Positions 1-8,534 of a DNA stretch of 64,000 bases are shown here, in pieces (position 1 is the first letter of the stretch; the number at the start of each line of letters is the position of its first letter). A model generated the notes under the pieces. It searched no databases, had not been told where the DNA came from, and saw nothing but the letters and a program-made list of their open reading frames with translations. The position numbers and the translations under genes were made by a program. The DNA lies in assembly GCF_004366035.1 (NCBI RefSeq), contig NZ_SOEE01000002.1, positions 682,001 through 746,000 on the forward strand. Direction: 5' to 3'. The stretch comes from Cytobacillus oceanisediminis. GTDB lineage: Bacteria > Bacillota > Bacilli > Bacillales > Cytobacillaceae.

Positions 1-4
1 GTTA

Positions 5-18
5 CGAAAACGTTTACG
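5..18. promoter_or_regulatory. possible CcpA (cre-like) site
   Basis: CGAAAACGTTTACG resembles the catabolite responsive element. It matches 13 of 15 positions of WTGNAANCGNWNNCW, the two outer positions failing. It lies at the window edge, so the gene it might control is outside. Chance occurrence cannot be excluded. Confidence 0.3.
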
Positions 19-97
19 TTGCAATATTATCATCTTGTGTAAGCCTTTTCAATACTTTTTATGACTATTTTGAAATTAGTATATCCATGAAATTAAT

Positions 98-126
98 AAA
101 AAGGAGCCTAAAGAGCCCCTTTTAAG
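98..126 (-). terminator. rho-independent terminator of the hemD-like gene
   Basis: On the minus strand the stem AAAGGGGC / GCTCCTTTT, with a short TCTTTAG loop, runs into a T-rich stretch about 50 bases after the stop codon of the uroporphyrinogen-III synthase-like gene. Confidence 0.7.
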
Positions 127-173
127 AAAATATTCTGCGCTTTACCAGCTTATTTGTTTTTATAAATTAGTCA

Positions 174-989
174 TTAAATGCCTTTTTCATTATTATAAAA
201 ATGGGCTAATTCAATAACCGCACTCCCGATCCTCTCGACTTCCGGAAAAATGACTCTTGCAATTCCTTCTTCATGTAAAGCTTGTGCAGTTACTTTTCCA
301 ACCGATAAAGCCACAACCTGTTCTGATAAACAACTTTTTAATTGCGCATCTGCCTTCTTTTTCCGGGCGAAGGTGAATAAATTCCTTACTTGAGGTGTGC
401 TGGTGAAAAATACTGAATCAAGCTTTCCGTCAAGGAGTTCGGACAGCAGTTGATTCATTACTTTTTCCTCAGGAGGAATATGGGTATATGGCAGAATTTC
501 TTCAAAGTCCGCATGGTTTTCTTCCAGCCACTGTTTAAGGCGTGGTGCCGGATCCCCGTGAAGCTGCAGGGCTACTTTCCGGCCTGTTAGGGAATGAGCT
601 GAGAGCTCCCGGATTAAGCCTGCAGTACTTCCGTCATCATCCCGCACTGAAGGTGTGATATCAAGTTTTTTCAAAGAATTAACGGTTTTATATCCCCTTG
701 CTGCAATATTTGCTTTTTGCAGGCTGTTGATAAGGGAGTCACCCTCATTCATATCAAGAGCAGTTTGATATATGGTTTCGACTCCGATTCCGGTAGTAAA
801 AATAATCCATTCAAAGCTTTCCTTTATTATCAGTCTTACGTGATCATGAAGTTTACCGTCTTTGAGCAGTGTTGTCCCCTGGGCTGGCCTGCTGAGGGCA
901 ATTCCTCCCTGATTCTCCACCAATTTGCCGATTTCTTCTATTTTCCGGGAACCTAAAAGTGCAATCCTTTTGCCCGCAAGCTTTTTCAT
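174..989 (-). CDS. uroporphyrinogen-III synthase family protein
   Basis: The 271-aa soluble protein looks like a HemD-type uroporphyrinogen-III synthase, which cyclises hydroxymethylbilane with inversion of ring D on the way to heme, siroheme and cobalamin. The N-terminus (GKRIALLGSRKIEEIGKLVE) and the two-lobed alternating beta/alpha layout, with a second lobe containing VFFTSTPQVRNLF, fit the family. HemD has few invariant residues, so motif support is limited. The start has a good RBS (GGGGGAG). It stands alone, not in a hemAXCDBL operon, so it may be a second HemD paralogue or a cofactor-specific copy. The true hemD should be elsewhere in the genome. Confidence 0.75.
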   Translation of the reverse strand: MKKLAGKRIALLGSRKIEEIGKLVENQGGIALSRPAQGTTLLKDGKLHDHVRLIIKESFEWIIFTTGIGVETIYQTALDMNEGDSLINSLQKANIAARGYKTVNSLKKLDITPSVRDDDGSTAGLIRELSAHSLTGRKVALQLHGDPAPRLKQWLEENHADFEEILPYTHIPPEEKVMNQLLSELLDGKLDSVFFTSTPQVRNLFTFARKKKADAQLKSCLSEQVVALSVGKVTAQALHEEGIARVIFPEVERIGSAVIELAHFYNNEKGI

Positions 990-1227
990 CTTACTCCCCC
1001 TAGTTATGTATCTTTTTATTTTTAATTATAAAGGTTGAATGGTTATTTATCACATAATAATAGGGCTTGAACCAGATTTAACTAATGCATAATGGTATTC
1101 CACACTGAATCAAATGTAAACACACTTATTTTTGTTTATTTGATTATACCTGCTTTATAAAAATATTGAGTTTGGGATGTGACTTATTTATATTCGTATA
1201 GAGGGATTATATTTCGCTTTATCCTGC

Positions 1228-1269
1228 AACAAAAAAACTGCCTGCAGGATCTCCCGCAGGCAGTTTTTG
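1228..1269 (-). terminator. terminator of the LtaS-type gene
   Basis: Minus-strand hairpin AAAAACTGCCTGC / GCAGGCAGTTTTTTT directly after the stop codon, with a long perfect stem and T-run. Confidence 0.85.
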
Positions 1270-1271
1270 AA

Positions 1272-3275
1272 TTATTTATCAGCTGGTTCTTCTTCAGCCG
1301 ATTCATCAGTTACTTCGTTCTTCTTGTTAACCCCATTACTTTCTGCTTTATAATCGTACTTTGAACGATCAACCGGTTCGAAGTTTTCAGGTGTGTAGAA
1401 GCGGAGAAGATCTCCGTTCACGACTTTATCAGATAGCGCCAATTTCTGCTCGGCACTTTCCTGAAGTTTTTTCGCCTCTTCAAAACGGCTTTCATCCAGC
1501 AGTTCACCAGTTGTAGAGTCATAAAACTTTCCGTCAACAGATGAGATGGTTGGACTCATGAAATCTCCGTTACGGAAAGGAACAAGATCATCATGCTGTT
1601 CTGATAATAAGTCTGTACCGAATTGCAGATACTGTTTAGTATCAATTCCAAGCAAATGCATCAATGTTGGCATCAGATCAATCTGACCGCCAAATTCATG
1701 GTTTACTCCGCCTTCCATGCCAGGTACGCGGATGAATAGAGGCACACGCTGCAGACCGGCACTATCGAACGCTGAAATTTCCTTGCCAAGCACTTGTTCC
1801 ATTGCTTTATTATGGTTCTTGGAAATACCATAATGGTCACCATACATGACAATCACTGAGTTCTCATAAAGGCCGGAAGCTTTAAGCTGCTCAAAGAACT
1901 GTTTAAGTGCTTCATCAGCATAACGGGCTGTCTGGAAGTAATTATCGACTGATTTGTCCCCGGTAGTATGAGGCTCAATTGTCGCCAGTTCCTGATCCAT
2001 ATGATAAGGATAGTGATGGGACACAGTAATGAATTTAGAGTAGAACGGCTGTTTAAGCGACTTAAGGTACGGCATGGATTGTTCAAAGAACGGCTTATCC
2101 ATTAGACCATAGTCAGCCATATTTTCTGGTTTTAAATCATAGTATCCTGCATCGAAAAAGTTGTCATAGCCAAAGGATTTGTAAATTTCGTTACGGTTCC
2201 AGAAACTTCCGGAGTTGCCGTGGAAAACTGCAGAAGTATATCCTTTATCCTTAAGAATTGCTGGTGCTGCATTGTACGTATTCATACCCTTTGTTGTAAA
2301 GGCAGAACCCTGCGGCAATCCATATAGGGAGTTTTCAAGGATAAACTCAGCATCTGCTGTTTTCCCTTGTGCAGTCTGATGGAAGAAGTTATCAAAATAC
2401 GTTGTATTTTCTTCTTCAATCAGTGAGTTCAAGAATGGTGTTACTTCTTCACCGTGCAGTTCATAGTTCATTAAGAATGTCTGAATGGATTCCAGGTGAA
2501 GGTAGATCACATTCATCCCTTCCGCTTTTCCGAAGTACTTCGGGTTCGGTTCAGCATAATTCGATTTTGTAAAGTTAATAACTTCGGTTGTATCACTGCT
2601 ATCCGCCATAACTCTTTGCGCGGATGCCTTCGTGCTTTGTACTGCATCATAAATCGTATAATTGTACATGCCTAAATACTTAACAATGTAATTACGGTCA
2701 AAACCTCTTGTCAAAAGTTCAGGGCGGTCTGTTTCAGCCAATCCCAGGTTTGCAAAGGAAATGGCCAGAGAAGCATAAATTAATGCTGCTGATCTGCGGC
2801 GCGTCAAGTCCTTTGTTTCCACTTTTACGACTTTAAATACAAGCAAGCCGGCAAGCACGATGAAATCAAGGAAGAAAAGGATATCAGTCGGCTGTAATAA
2901 TGAACTGATGCTTCCGCTGACGTCACCAAAGTTCTGTGTCTGCGTCAAAGTCGGCAATGTAATAAAATCATTAAAGAAACGATAGTACACTGCGTTCGCA
3001 AACAGCAGGAAGGAAAGCAAGAAATACATTACCATCAAGGCGATATATTTTCTTTTGCCTTTAAAAAAGAATGCAAATCCTAAAAAAAGCAATGAAGACC
3101 CCAGCGGGTTAATGAATAAAAGGAACTGCTGCAAGGCACTTTCAATGCCTAAGTTAAATTGTGTCATTTGAGTAATATACGTTTTCATCCAGAGCAGAAA
3201 TACTGCTAAAAAGAAAAAGCCAATATATTTATTTAATATATCCTGACTTTTATGAAGTAAAGTATTCAAATTCAT
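1272..3275 (-). CDS. LtaS-type lipoteichoic acid synthase / sulfatase-fold glycerophosphotransferase
   Basis: About 667 aa from the ATG at 3275; a start at 3293 is possible but the MNLN start fits the family. Five hydrophobic segments in residues 18-180 are followed by an extracytoplasmic sulfatase-fold domain (about 250-560). Metal-binding Glu262 (YLHLESIQ) and the nucleophilic Thr306 in the QGKTADAEF context match B. subtilis LtaS, and the MYGDHYG motif supplies a further metal ligand pair. Such enzymes polymerise or prime glycerophosphate chains from phosphatidylglycerol on the outer membrane face. Bacillus carries several paralogues (LtaS, YfnI, YqgS, YvgJ) and I cannot say which one this is. 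It is monocistronic with its own terminator. The C-terminus is rich in Glu/Asp. Confidence 0.9.
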   Translation of the reverse strand: MNLNTLLHKSQDILNKYIGFFFLAVFLLWMKTYITQMTQFNLGIESALQQFLLFINPLGSSLLFLGFAFFFKGKRKYIALMVMYFLLSFLLFANAVYYRFFNDFITLPTLTQTQNFGDVSGSISSLLQPTDILFFLDFIVLAGLLVFKVVKVETKDLTRRRSAALIYASLAISFANLGLAETDRPELLTRGFDRNYIVKYLGMYNYTIYDAVQSTKASAQRVMADSSDTTEVINFTKSNYAEPNPKYFGKAEGMNVIYLHLESIQTFLMNYELHGEEVTPFLNSLIEEENTTYFDNFFHQTAQGKTADAEFILENSLYGLPQGSAFTTKGMNTYNAAPAILKDKGYTSAVFHGNSGSFWNRNEIYKSFGYDNFFDAGYYDLKPENMADYGLMDKPFFEQSMPYLKSLKQPFYSKFITVSHHYPYHMDQELATIEPHTTGDKSVDNYFQTARYADEALKQFFEQLKASGLYENSVIVMYGDHYGISKNHNKAMEQVLGKEISAFDSAGLQRVPLFIRVPGMEGGVNHEFGGQIDLMPTLMHLLGIDTKQYLQFGTDLLSEQHDDLVPFRNGDFMSPTISSVDGKFYDSTTGELLDESRFEEAKKLQESAEQKLALSDKVVNGDLLRFYTPENFEPVDRSKYDYKAESNGVNKKNEVTDESAEEEPADK

Positions 3276-3293
3276 ACACCTGCCTTCTAGCAC

Positions 3294-3692
3294 ATTATTC
3301 TAACATACTTCGCTAGTAATTTAAAAATCTTATGTTGGCAATCAGCCCAATAATTATTAGTTTGCGTGATAAATATTAATAATCTATGAACATGCAAAAA
3401 AGCACTGCACAAGAATATAACTATACTCGCATTTAATAAAATGTCAAGCATGTCCAGATAAAATGCTCTTTAATGACTATTAAACAGAGTAAGTGCCCAG
3501 TACACAGCCTAAGCTGGGTGTTGCCCATTAATAAATGCTGCACGTATATATAGACGAATGAAAAGCAATTTGGTTTCACTTTTTATGTAAAAACTTATAA
3601 ATCTTTAATTTTCAAGGAAGAAGAAAAATCAGACAACAGCCAATATATATGAAGAATGTAGACGAATTATACATAAAGGCGGAAATTCACAT
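3294..3692. other. intergenic gap, no gene recognised
   Basis: AT-rich sequence between the LtaS-type gene and the serine hydrolase pseudogene. It must hold the minus-strand promoter of the LtaS-type gene. I see no convincing ORF, RNA element or repeat. Confidence 0.5.
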
Positions 3693-4575
3693 GGACCAAA
3701 AACACCAAATTAACAAGTATATGGACATTCTAGCTGCAGGCAATTATTTTAATGGATGTGACCTTGCCGCCCATAAGTGAAAAGTCATTCTGATTGAAGG
3801 ATATGGACTATCAAGCTATCAATATGCCACTAAAAACAATCCTATTACAAATTCCGCATTGGCTCTTTTACAAAGTCTTTTACGGCAGCAGCTGTTCTTC
3901 TGCTTCACCAGCAAACGAAGTTGAATTTGTTCGATATTTATATTAAAGACTTTCCTTCTGAAAAGGGTATGACCTTTCATCACTTATTTAGCCATTCATC
4001 AGACGCAGCCGATTTTTACTTTTCTCCTGAATACTGGGAAAAATTTATGCGTCTGCCCTCCAGCCTGGTTAGGACATGCAATACAGCAATTAAGAATTTT
4101 TACTTCTAACTGCTTTAATGGAAAACGTTTCAGATTTACCCTATGTATAATTCCTCCTGGAGAATATTTTTAAACCTTTTCAATAAAAAAATGCAGGAAT
4201 TGATAAAGGCCGTTGGATTGTAAAGGACTTCCTTCCGAGCATTCGGTCTGGGAACAGGTCATTCACCTAAAGTATGCCGAAATGAGCATTCCTCAGGGAG
4301 CATATGAATGTACAGAACTGCAGAGGATTTAATAAATGGACAGAAGCTTTGCGGAATGGTGTACTGCCAAACAAATGCATAGACCTCCTGGAGGCTATGG
4401 GTATGGCTGTTTTATTAACGGCGAACAAAGGATAGCGAGACACTCTGGGGATATTAATGGATTTACAAATGAACTTTTGAAGAACTTTAAAGAGGATCTG
4501 ACCATAGTCATCTTGAGTACTATGAATATCACACCAGCAGACAAAATCTGTGAGGATCTATCCTGCATCATTTAA
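3691..4575 (+). pseudogene. decayed serine hydrolase (class C beta-lactamase-like family)
   Basis: Pieces of a penicillin-binding-protein/beta-lactamase-related serine hydrolase are spread over the frames. They begin with an opening MDQKHQINKYMDILAAG ending in a stop at 3778, followed by KFRIGSFTKSFTAAAVLLLH with the S-x-x-K nucleophile motif near 3860, and then KLNLFDIYIKDFPSEKGMTFHHLFSHSS. A C-terminal piece from 4336 contains GGYGYGCFINGEQ and HSGDINGFTNELL, which corresponds to the family's H-x-G motif. Stops and frameshifts near 3778 and 4080-4335 rule out a full-length product. This is a recent-looking decay, since the motifs remain readable. Confidence 0.8.
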
Positions 4576-4870
4576 AAAGAAAAGGTGTGAATGCCACAAA
4601 GGTTAGCATCCTCAAGCGAGCCTGTTCCCGCGAGAATGCAGACAGGAGAGTACCGAGCGCAAGAATTATATGCTGAGGTCCATTGGGGGAAAAATAAACT
4701 ATTTGTGACTAAGCCAAAGAAATATGGTGCGTTATATATATGTAATAAAACCCATTACCATTGCAGATGAAAAAATATTTTTCAAATCGGATATTATGAA
4801 GTTTTCATTTTCGAATTGAAAGGTTAATGCCTCGAGTTAGTGGATATAGATGGGCAAAAGCAGACGCTGA

Positions 4871-4911
4871 AAAAACTAACCGCACTTCTTGGCTGAGTGC
4901 GGTTTTAGTTT
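4871..4911 (-). terminator. terminator of the lysozyme-like gene
   Basis: Minus-strand hairpin AAACTAAAACCGCACT / AGTGCGGTTAGTTTTTT, 25 bases after the stop codon of the lysozyme-like gene. It could also end transcription from the plus side. Confidence 0.8.
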
Positions 4912-4935
4912 ACCATAATATTTTTATGTTTTGTT

Positions 4936-5610
4936 TTACCATACTGATTTAAATTCTCCGGATTTTCCTGTGTTACTTGCTGTAAGAATCTCAATATTTT
5001 TTGTTACCTTTGTTGTATAAGTGAAATCCCCATAACAGTATGGATAGCGGAAATTATTCTTGTCGCCTCCGCAATTATAAATTTCCGGATTTTGTTCGGC
5101 CTGTTTGAGTGAGAATTCTTTTGCGATTTCTTCACTGTGTTTTCCACCCTGATCAGCAACAAAGTCAATATATCCGATTCCCATATTGTAGGCCTGGATA
5201 ACGGCAGGGAAGTCTACATTTTTTTGACTGCCATAATTTAATGCTTTCTGAAAGTGTTTAACACCCTGCTTAATGCTTTGTTCCGGATCCTGAATGGAAT
5301 TCGGGGGCAATCCTGCTGATTCCGAAGCCTGCATCGGATCACCGCCCTTTCCTTTGCTTTCCTGCTGCATGATCGCGGCCAATACGAGAGTATATTCTTC
5401 AAGGTTAACTTCCTTCAATTCCTTCTGAAGGATCGGGGTATAATTCTGAACGTCCCTTGACACAGTATTAGGCAGTAAGGAAACAGCTGTTTCCTTAATA
5501 TTAAGCTGCTTGAATTGGTCAAATAGGACAAAAATCAGAACCAAAAAAAATAACAGGAATGCTACATTCGATCTGCGTTTTGTACGCTTTTTGCTTTTTT
5601 TACGTTTCAT
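4936..5610 (-). CDS. membrane-anchored lysozyme-like (Lysozyme_like, pfam13702 type) protein
   Basis: 224 aa: a very basic N-terminus (KRKKSKKRTKRRS), one membrane segment (residues 16-33) and an extracytoplasmic lysozyme-fold domain. LAAIMQQESKGKGGDPMQASE carries the likely catalytic Glu84 in the setting seen in CwlT-type transglycosylase/muramidase domains. Further conserved-looking stretches are AYNMGIGYIDF and the C-terminal YNCGGDKNNFRYPYCYGDFTY with a Cys pair. The probable role is peptidoglycan cleavage at the cell surface. Single gene with its own RBS (GGGAGA) and terminator. The family assignment is by motif, not by database search. Confidence 0.8.
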   Translation of the reverse strand: MKRKKSKKRTKRRSNVAFLLFFLVLIFVLFDQFKQLNIKETAVSLLPNTVSRDVQNYTPILQKELKEVNLEEYTLVLAAIMQQESKGKGGDPMQASESAGLPPNSIQDPEQSIKQGVKHFQKALNYGSQKNVDFPAVIQAYNMGIGYIDFVADQGGKHSEEIAKEFSLKQAEQNPEIYNCGGDKNNFRYPYCYGDFTYTTKVTKNIEILTASNTGKSGEFKSVW

Positions 5611-5866
5611 TGCTGCTCTCCCGGTTTCTCTATTAATATTTCAGGTTATTATTATAGCAGAAAATACTGATATTTTAATAGGAATAGGTCCTTTAAGAAG
5701 TCCGGAAGAAGGTTATCGGAAAAGTTCGGTTTTTCTCGTTGGATTTTATCTGCCTGTATTTTGGTTTATCCCAGCATTTTAAATATATTGGTCAGTTTTT
5801 TTATACTGGCTTTCTGCTATACATACCAAATGAATGCTAATAACCGAGCATTCCTGTCTCCGCTGA

Positions 5867-6760
5867 TTACTTTTTCCTCTTCACAATAATGCCTGCGTCT
5901 TCCTCCAGAGGTTTTATTACTGCCGACATATCCTGTTCGCTATGACCTTGCTCAGCGGCTGTCTGGAATGCTTTTTCAGCCAGTTGCCCGGTAAACTGGT
6001 TTAGGCCGGCCTCCTGTAAAAGCTGGTTGGCAAGCCGGACATCTTTATGGACATATTTCACTGCCCCTCCTGGTGTGAAGTGGCGATTGAATACGTATTG
6101 TTCCATATGCCTGCGCAGAATTCTGCTGTCACCATAGCTTGTCTTCAGCACTTTCAAGAGCTGTTCGGAATCCAGACCATAAGCAGATCCGGCTACCATA
6201 GCCTCTGATGCAGCCAGAGAGTGAACAGCAACAAGATACTGATTAATCAGTTTGGCAATGCTGCCTGAGCCCGAAGGTCCCAGATATTCTATGGTGTCAC
6301 CGAGCACCTCCAGTACCTGCTTAACTTTATGAAATGCCACTTCCTCGCCGCCTGCCATGATTGTTAATGTCCCGCTTTCTGCTCCTTCAGGACCGCCGCT
6401 AACCGGACAGTCAAGATAACTGATCTTTTTTGCATCTGTCATCTCAAAGATTGTTTTACTCGTGTCGGCCCCTACCGATGTAAAGTCAATGCATATCGTT
6501 CCGGGCCGGGCAGTATGTATGATCCCCTCTTTACCTGTATAGACGTTCAGCACATCGTCCGGCATAGAAAGACATGTACACACGACTTGACATTGGCTGA
6601 CCAGGCTGCTGATCGTTTCCGAATAAAAGGCACCCAGCTCAATAAGGGGCTGTGCTTTTTCAATTGTCCGATTATGAACCATGAGGTGAAAACCATTGCC
6701 CAGGAGGCGCTTGGCCATCCTCGATCCCATTACTCCTGTACCAATAAATCCAACCTTCAT
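5867..6760 (-). CDS. NAD(P)-dependent 2-hydroxy-3-oxopropionate reductase / beta-hydroxyacid dehydrogenase
   Basis: About 297 aa from the ATG at 6760, chosen because it follows AAGGGGTG and overlaps the upstream gene's TGA as ATGA; a start at 6781 lacks an RBS. The Rossmann motif GFIGTGVMG at the N-terminus, DCPVSGGPEGAESGTL in the substrate-binding region and the catalytic Lys in GSIAKLINQYL are those of 3-hydroxyisobutyrate/tartronate-semialdehyde reductases. Coupled translation with a hydroxypyruvate isomerase-like gene favours tartronate semialdehyde (glyoxylate/hydroxypyruvate metabolism) as substrate, but 3-hydroxyisobutyrate cannot be excluded. Last gene of a three-gene operon. Confidence 0.85.
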   Translation of the reverse strand: MKVGFIGTGVMGSRMAKRLLGNGFHLMVHNRTIEKAQPLIELGAFYSETISSLVSQCQVVCTCLSMPDDVLNVYTGKEGIIHTARPGTICIDFTSVGADTSKTIFEMTDAKKISYLDCPVSGGPEGAESGTLTIMAGGEEVAFHKVKQVLEVLGDTIEYLGPSGSGSIAKLINQYLVAVHSLAASEAMVAGSAYGLDSEQLLKVLKTSYGDSRILRRHMEQYVFNRHFTPGGAVKYVHKDVRLANQLLQEAGLNQFTGQLAEKAFQTAAEQGHSEQDMSAVIKPLEEDAGIIVKRKK

Positions 6761-7518
6761 GATATCACCCCTTTCAGCCAAGCAAAACTCTCTTCACTTC
6801 TGCCTTGCGGATTATATTCAAGACCAATTAAACCTCGATAGTGTTTACTCAAATATTGAAGAATATCGGTATAATTCATTTCACCTGTCCCTGGCTCCTG
6901 TCTGCCCGGATGGTCAGCAATTTGCACATGCGAAACCAGCTCAGCGTATTTTTGATACATGGAAAGAGAATGGCCATGAATTTTTTCGATATGGTAAAAG
7001 TCGAATTGAAGCCTCACATTCGGCAAAGCGACACGACGGATTATGTCTGCTGCCTGCTGGATATCATTTAAGAAATAGCCAGGCATATCGAATGGATTGA
7101 TAGGCTCAATTAATAGGGTTATCTCATGCTTAGACATTGCAGTGCCCGCAAAAAGGAGATTTTCTATAAAAACTTCCAGATTATTATCTGGGTGTATCCC
7201 CGCCATACAATGTATCATTTTAACTCCAAGGCCATTAGCATAACGGATCCCCTTTTCAACTGATCTTTTAAATTCTTCTATGCGCTCTGGGTCTGCTGCC
7301 AGGCCACGGTCCCCTTTTTCCCATTGACCTGGCGGCAGGTTAATTAAGTCCATCGATAACTGGTTTTGCTTAAGCTCTTTTTTGATTTCTTCTATTGTAT
7401 ATGTATATGGAAACTGGCACTCCACATAAACAAAACCAGCTTCACGGGCTTTTTTGAACCGCTCCAAAAAAGGAACCTCTGTAAAAACGGTTGAAAGATT
7501 AACAGAATATCTATTCAT
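6757..7518 (-). CDS. hydroxypyruvate isomerase-like TIM-barrel (sugar phosphate isomerase/epimerase) protein
   Basis: 253 aa, AP-endonuclease-2-type TIM barrel. The opening NRYSVNLSTVFTEVPFLERF and the later EPINPFDMPGYFLND, LQFDFYHIEKIHG, HVQIADHPGRQEPGTGEMNY and IGLEYNPQG carry the Glu, Asp, His and Glu ligands typical of Hyi enzymes, which interconvert hydroxypyruvate and tartronate semialdehyde. The next gene, overlapping by 4 bases, is a tartronate-semialdehyde-reductase-type protein, which supports this reading. The RBS (GGGAGG) is good. Related keto-sugar isomerases share the fold, so the substrate is inferred from context. Confidence 0.85.
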   Translation of the reverse strand: MNRYSVNLSTVFTEVPFLERFKKAREAGFVYVECQFPYTYTIEEIKKELKQNQLSMDLINLPPGQWEKGDRGLAADPERIEEFKRSVEKGIRYANGLGVKMIHCMAGIHPDNNLEVFIENLLFAGTAMSKHEITLLIEPINPFDMPGYFLNDIQQAADIIRRVALPNVRLQFDFYHIEKIHGHSLSMYQKYAELVSHVQIADHPGRQEPGTGEMNYTDILQYLSKHYRGLIGLEYNPQGRSEESFAWLKGVIS

Positions 7519-7554
7519 GGCAGCCTCCCTTAAAAAGGATTTTTTACTTTCAAA

Positions 7555-8424
7555 TTAAACTGCAGAAGTTTTTTGCAGTTCATAGCCATTTACAAAGTAC
7601 TGCATCGTTTCTTGCTCATTGTCATTCAGTTCACGATTGACATAGGATTTATAGGCATTCTTCATTTCTTCCATCTGTCCTTCGAATTCTTCTGTTAGAC
7701 GTGCTGCCATCCTGAGCATGGCCGCTTCCTCCTGGTACTCTGCCTTTGAGATGGCCGTCCCGTGGGACAAGATATATGTATCTGCATCAAACTGATCCAA
7801 TGCATCCATTAGCTGAAGCACGCGGCTTGCCGTGTAATTCCATTTACTTGCGTAAAGATTCGCGTAAATCGCATCACCCAGAAATAATATTTTTTCTTCT
7901 TTTATATATACCACCACCGAATCTGGAGAATGGTCACCGCCGACTTGCTGCAGTTGGCAAGTCACACCGCCAAGATCTATTTCTAGTTTTTTCTCGAACG
8001 TGATATCTGGAAGTTTAATCTTAATTCTTCGATCATTACCATACTCTTTCTTAATGGCGCTCGCGCAAAATTCTATTTCGACTCCACTTTCCACACGCTC
8101 ATCCAATGCATCATCTGTCCATAGAAAAGGGATTAGTTTTTCTATTTCAGCTTTGGTGAGTCTGGAAGCAATAGATGGAATATCAAGTGCAGACAGGCCG
8201 AAAATATGATCCCAGTGCCAATGAGTCAGCACCACCATCCTTGGTGAAGGTATACCCTGTTTCTCCAGTTCGCTTAAAAATAATTGGGCATGAGCTTTTG
8301 AATTGCCTGAATCAATCATCAAAGTCATTCGATCCCCGACCACTGCCCCTAAAATAGGACGGTCAGTTTCTGAAACAGGAGTTTGATACCAAAACCTGTG
8401 CCTAAGTTTTACTAAAGTTTGCAT
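7555..8424 (-). CDS. MBL-fold metallo-hydrolase
   Basis: 289 aa with the metallo-beta-lactamase signature THWHWDHIFG (H-x-H-x-D-H), a further His in QVGGDHSPDSVVV, the Asp of LFLGDAIYANLY and a last His in ILSHGTAISK. It therefore has a complete two-zinc (or iron) site. It starts the operon with the isomerase- and reductase-type genes, 36 bases apart, so a thioester, lactone or phosphoester intermediate of that pathway is a possible substrate. The RBS GGGAGG precedes ATG. The precise reaction cannot be told from sequence. Confidence 0.85.
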   Translation of the reverse strand: MQTLVKLRHRFWYQTPVSETDRPILGAVVGDRMTLMIDSGNSKAHAQLFLSELEKQGIPSPRMVVLTHWHWDHIFGLSALDIPSIASRLTKAEIEKLIPFLWTDDALDERVESGVEIEFCASAIKKEYGNDRRIKIKLPDITFEKKLEIDLGGVTCQLQQVGGDHSPDSVVVYIKEEKILFLGDAIYANLYASKWNYTASRVLQLMDALDQFDADTYILSHGTAISKAEYQEEAAMLRMAARLTEEFEGQMEEMKNAYKSYVNRELNDNEQETMQYFVNGYELQKTSAV

Positions 8425-8496
8425 AAAATCCTCCCTGCGATCTTTTGTACATTAATTCGTTAAAAGTGAAGAGAATCCTTTTTCTCTATTATATAG

Positions 8497-8523
8497 AAAA
8501 AAACTGCTCAATACCTGAGCAGC
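8497..8523 (-). terminator. terminator of the xylosidase operon
   Basis: Minus-strand stem CTGCTCA / TGAGCAG with loop GGTAT followed by TTTTTTT. The same element, apart from A-run length, recurs at 16848-16866. Confidence 0.85.
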
Positions 8524-8534
8524 CCATTTTATCA

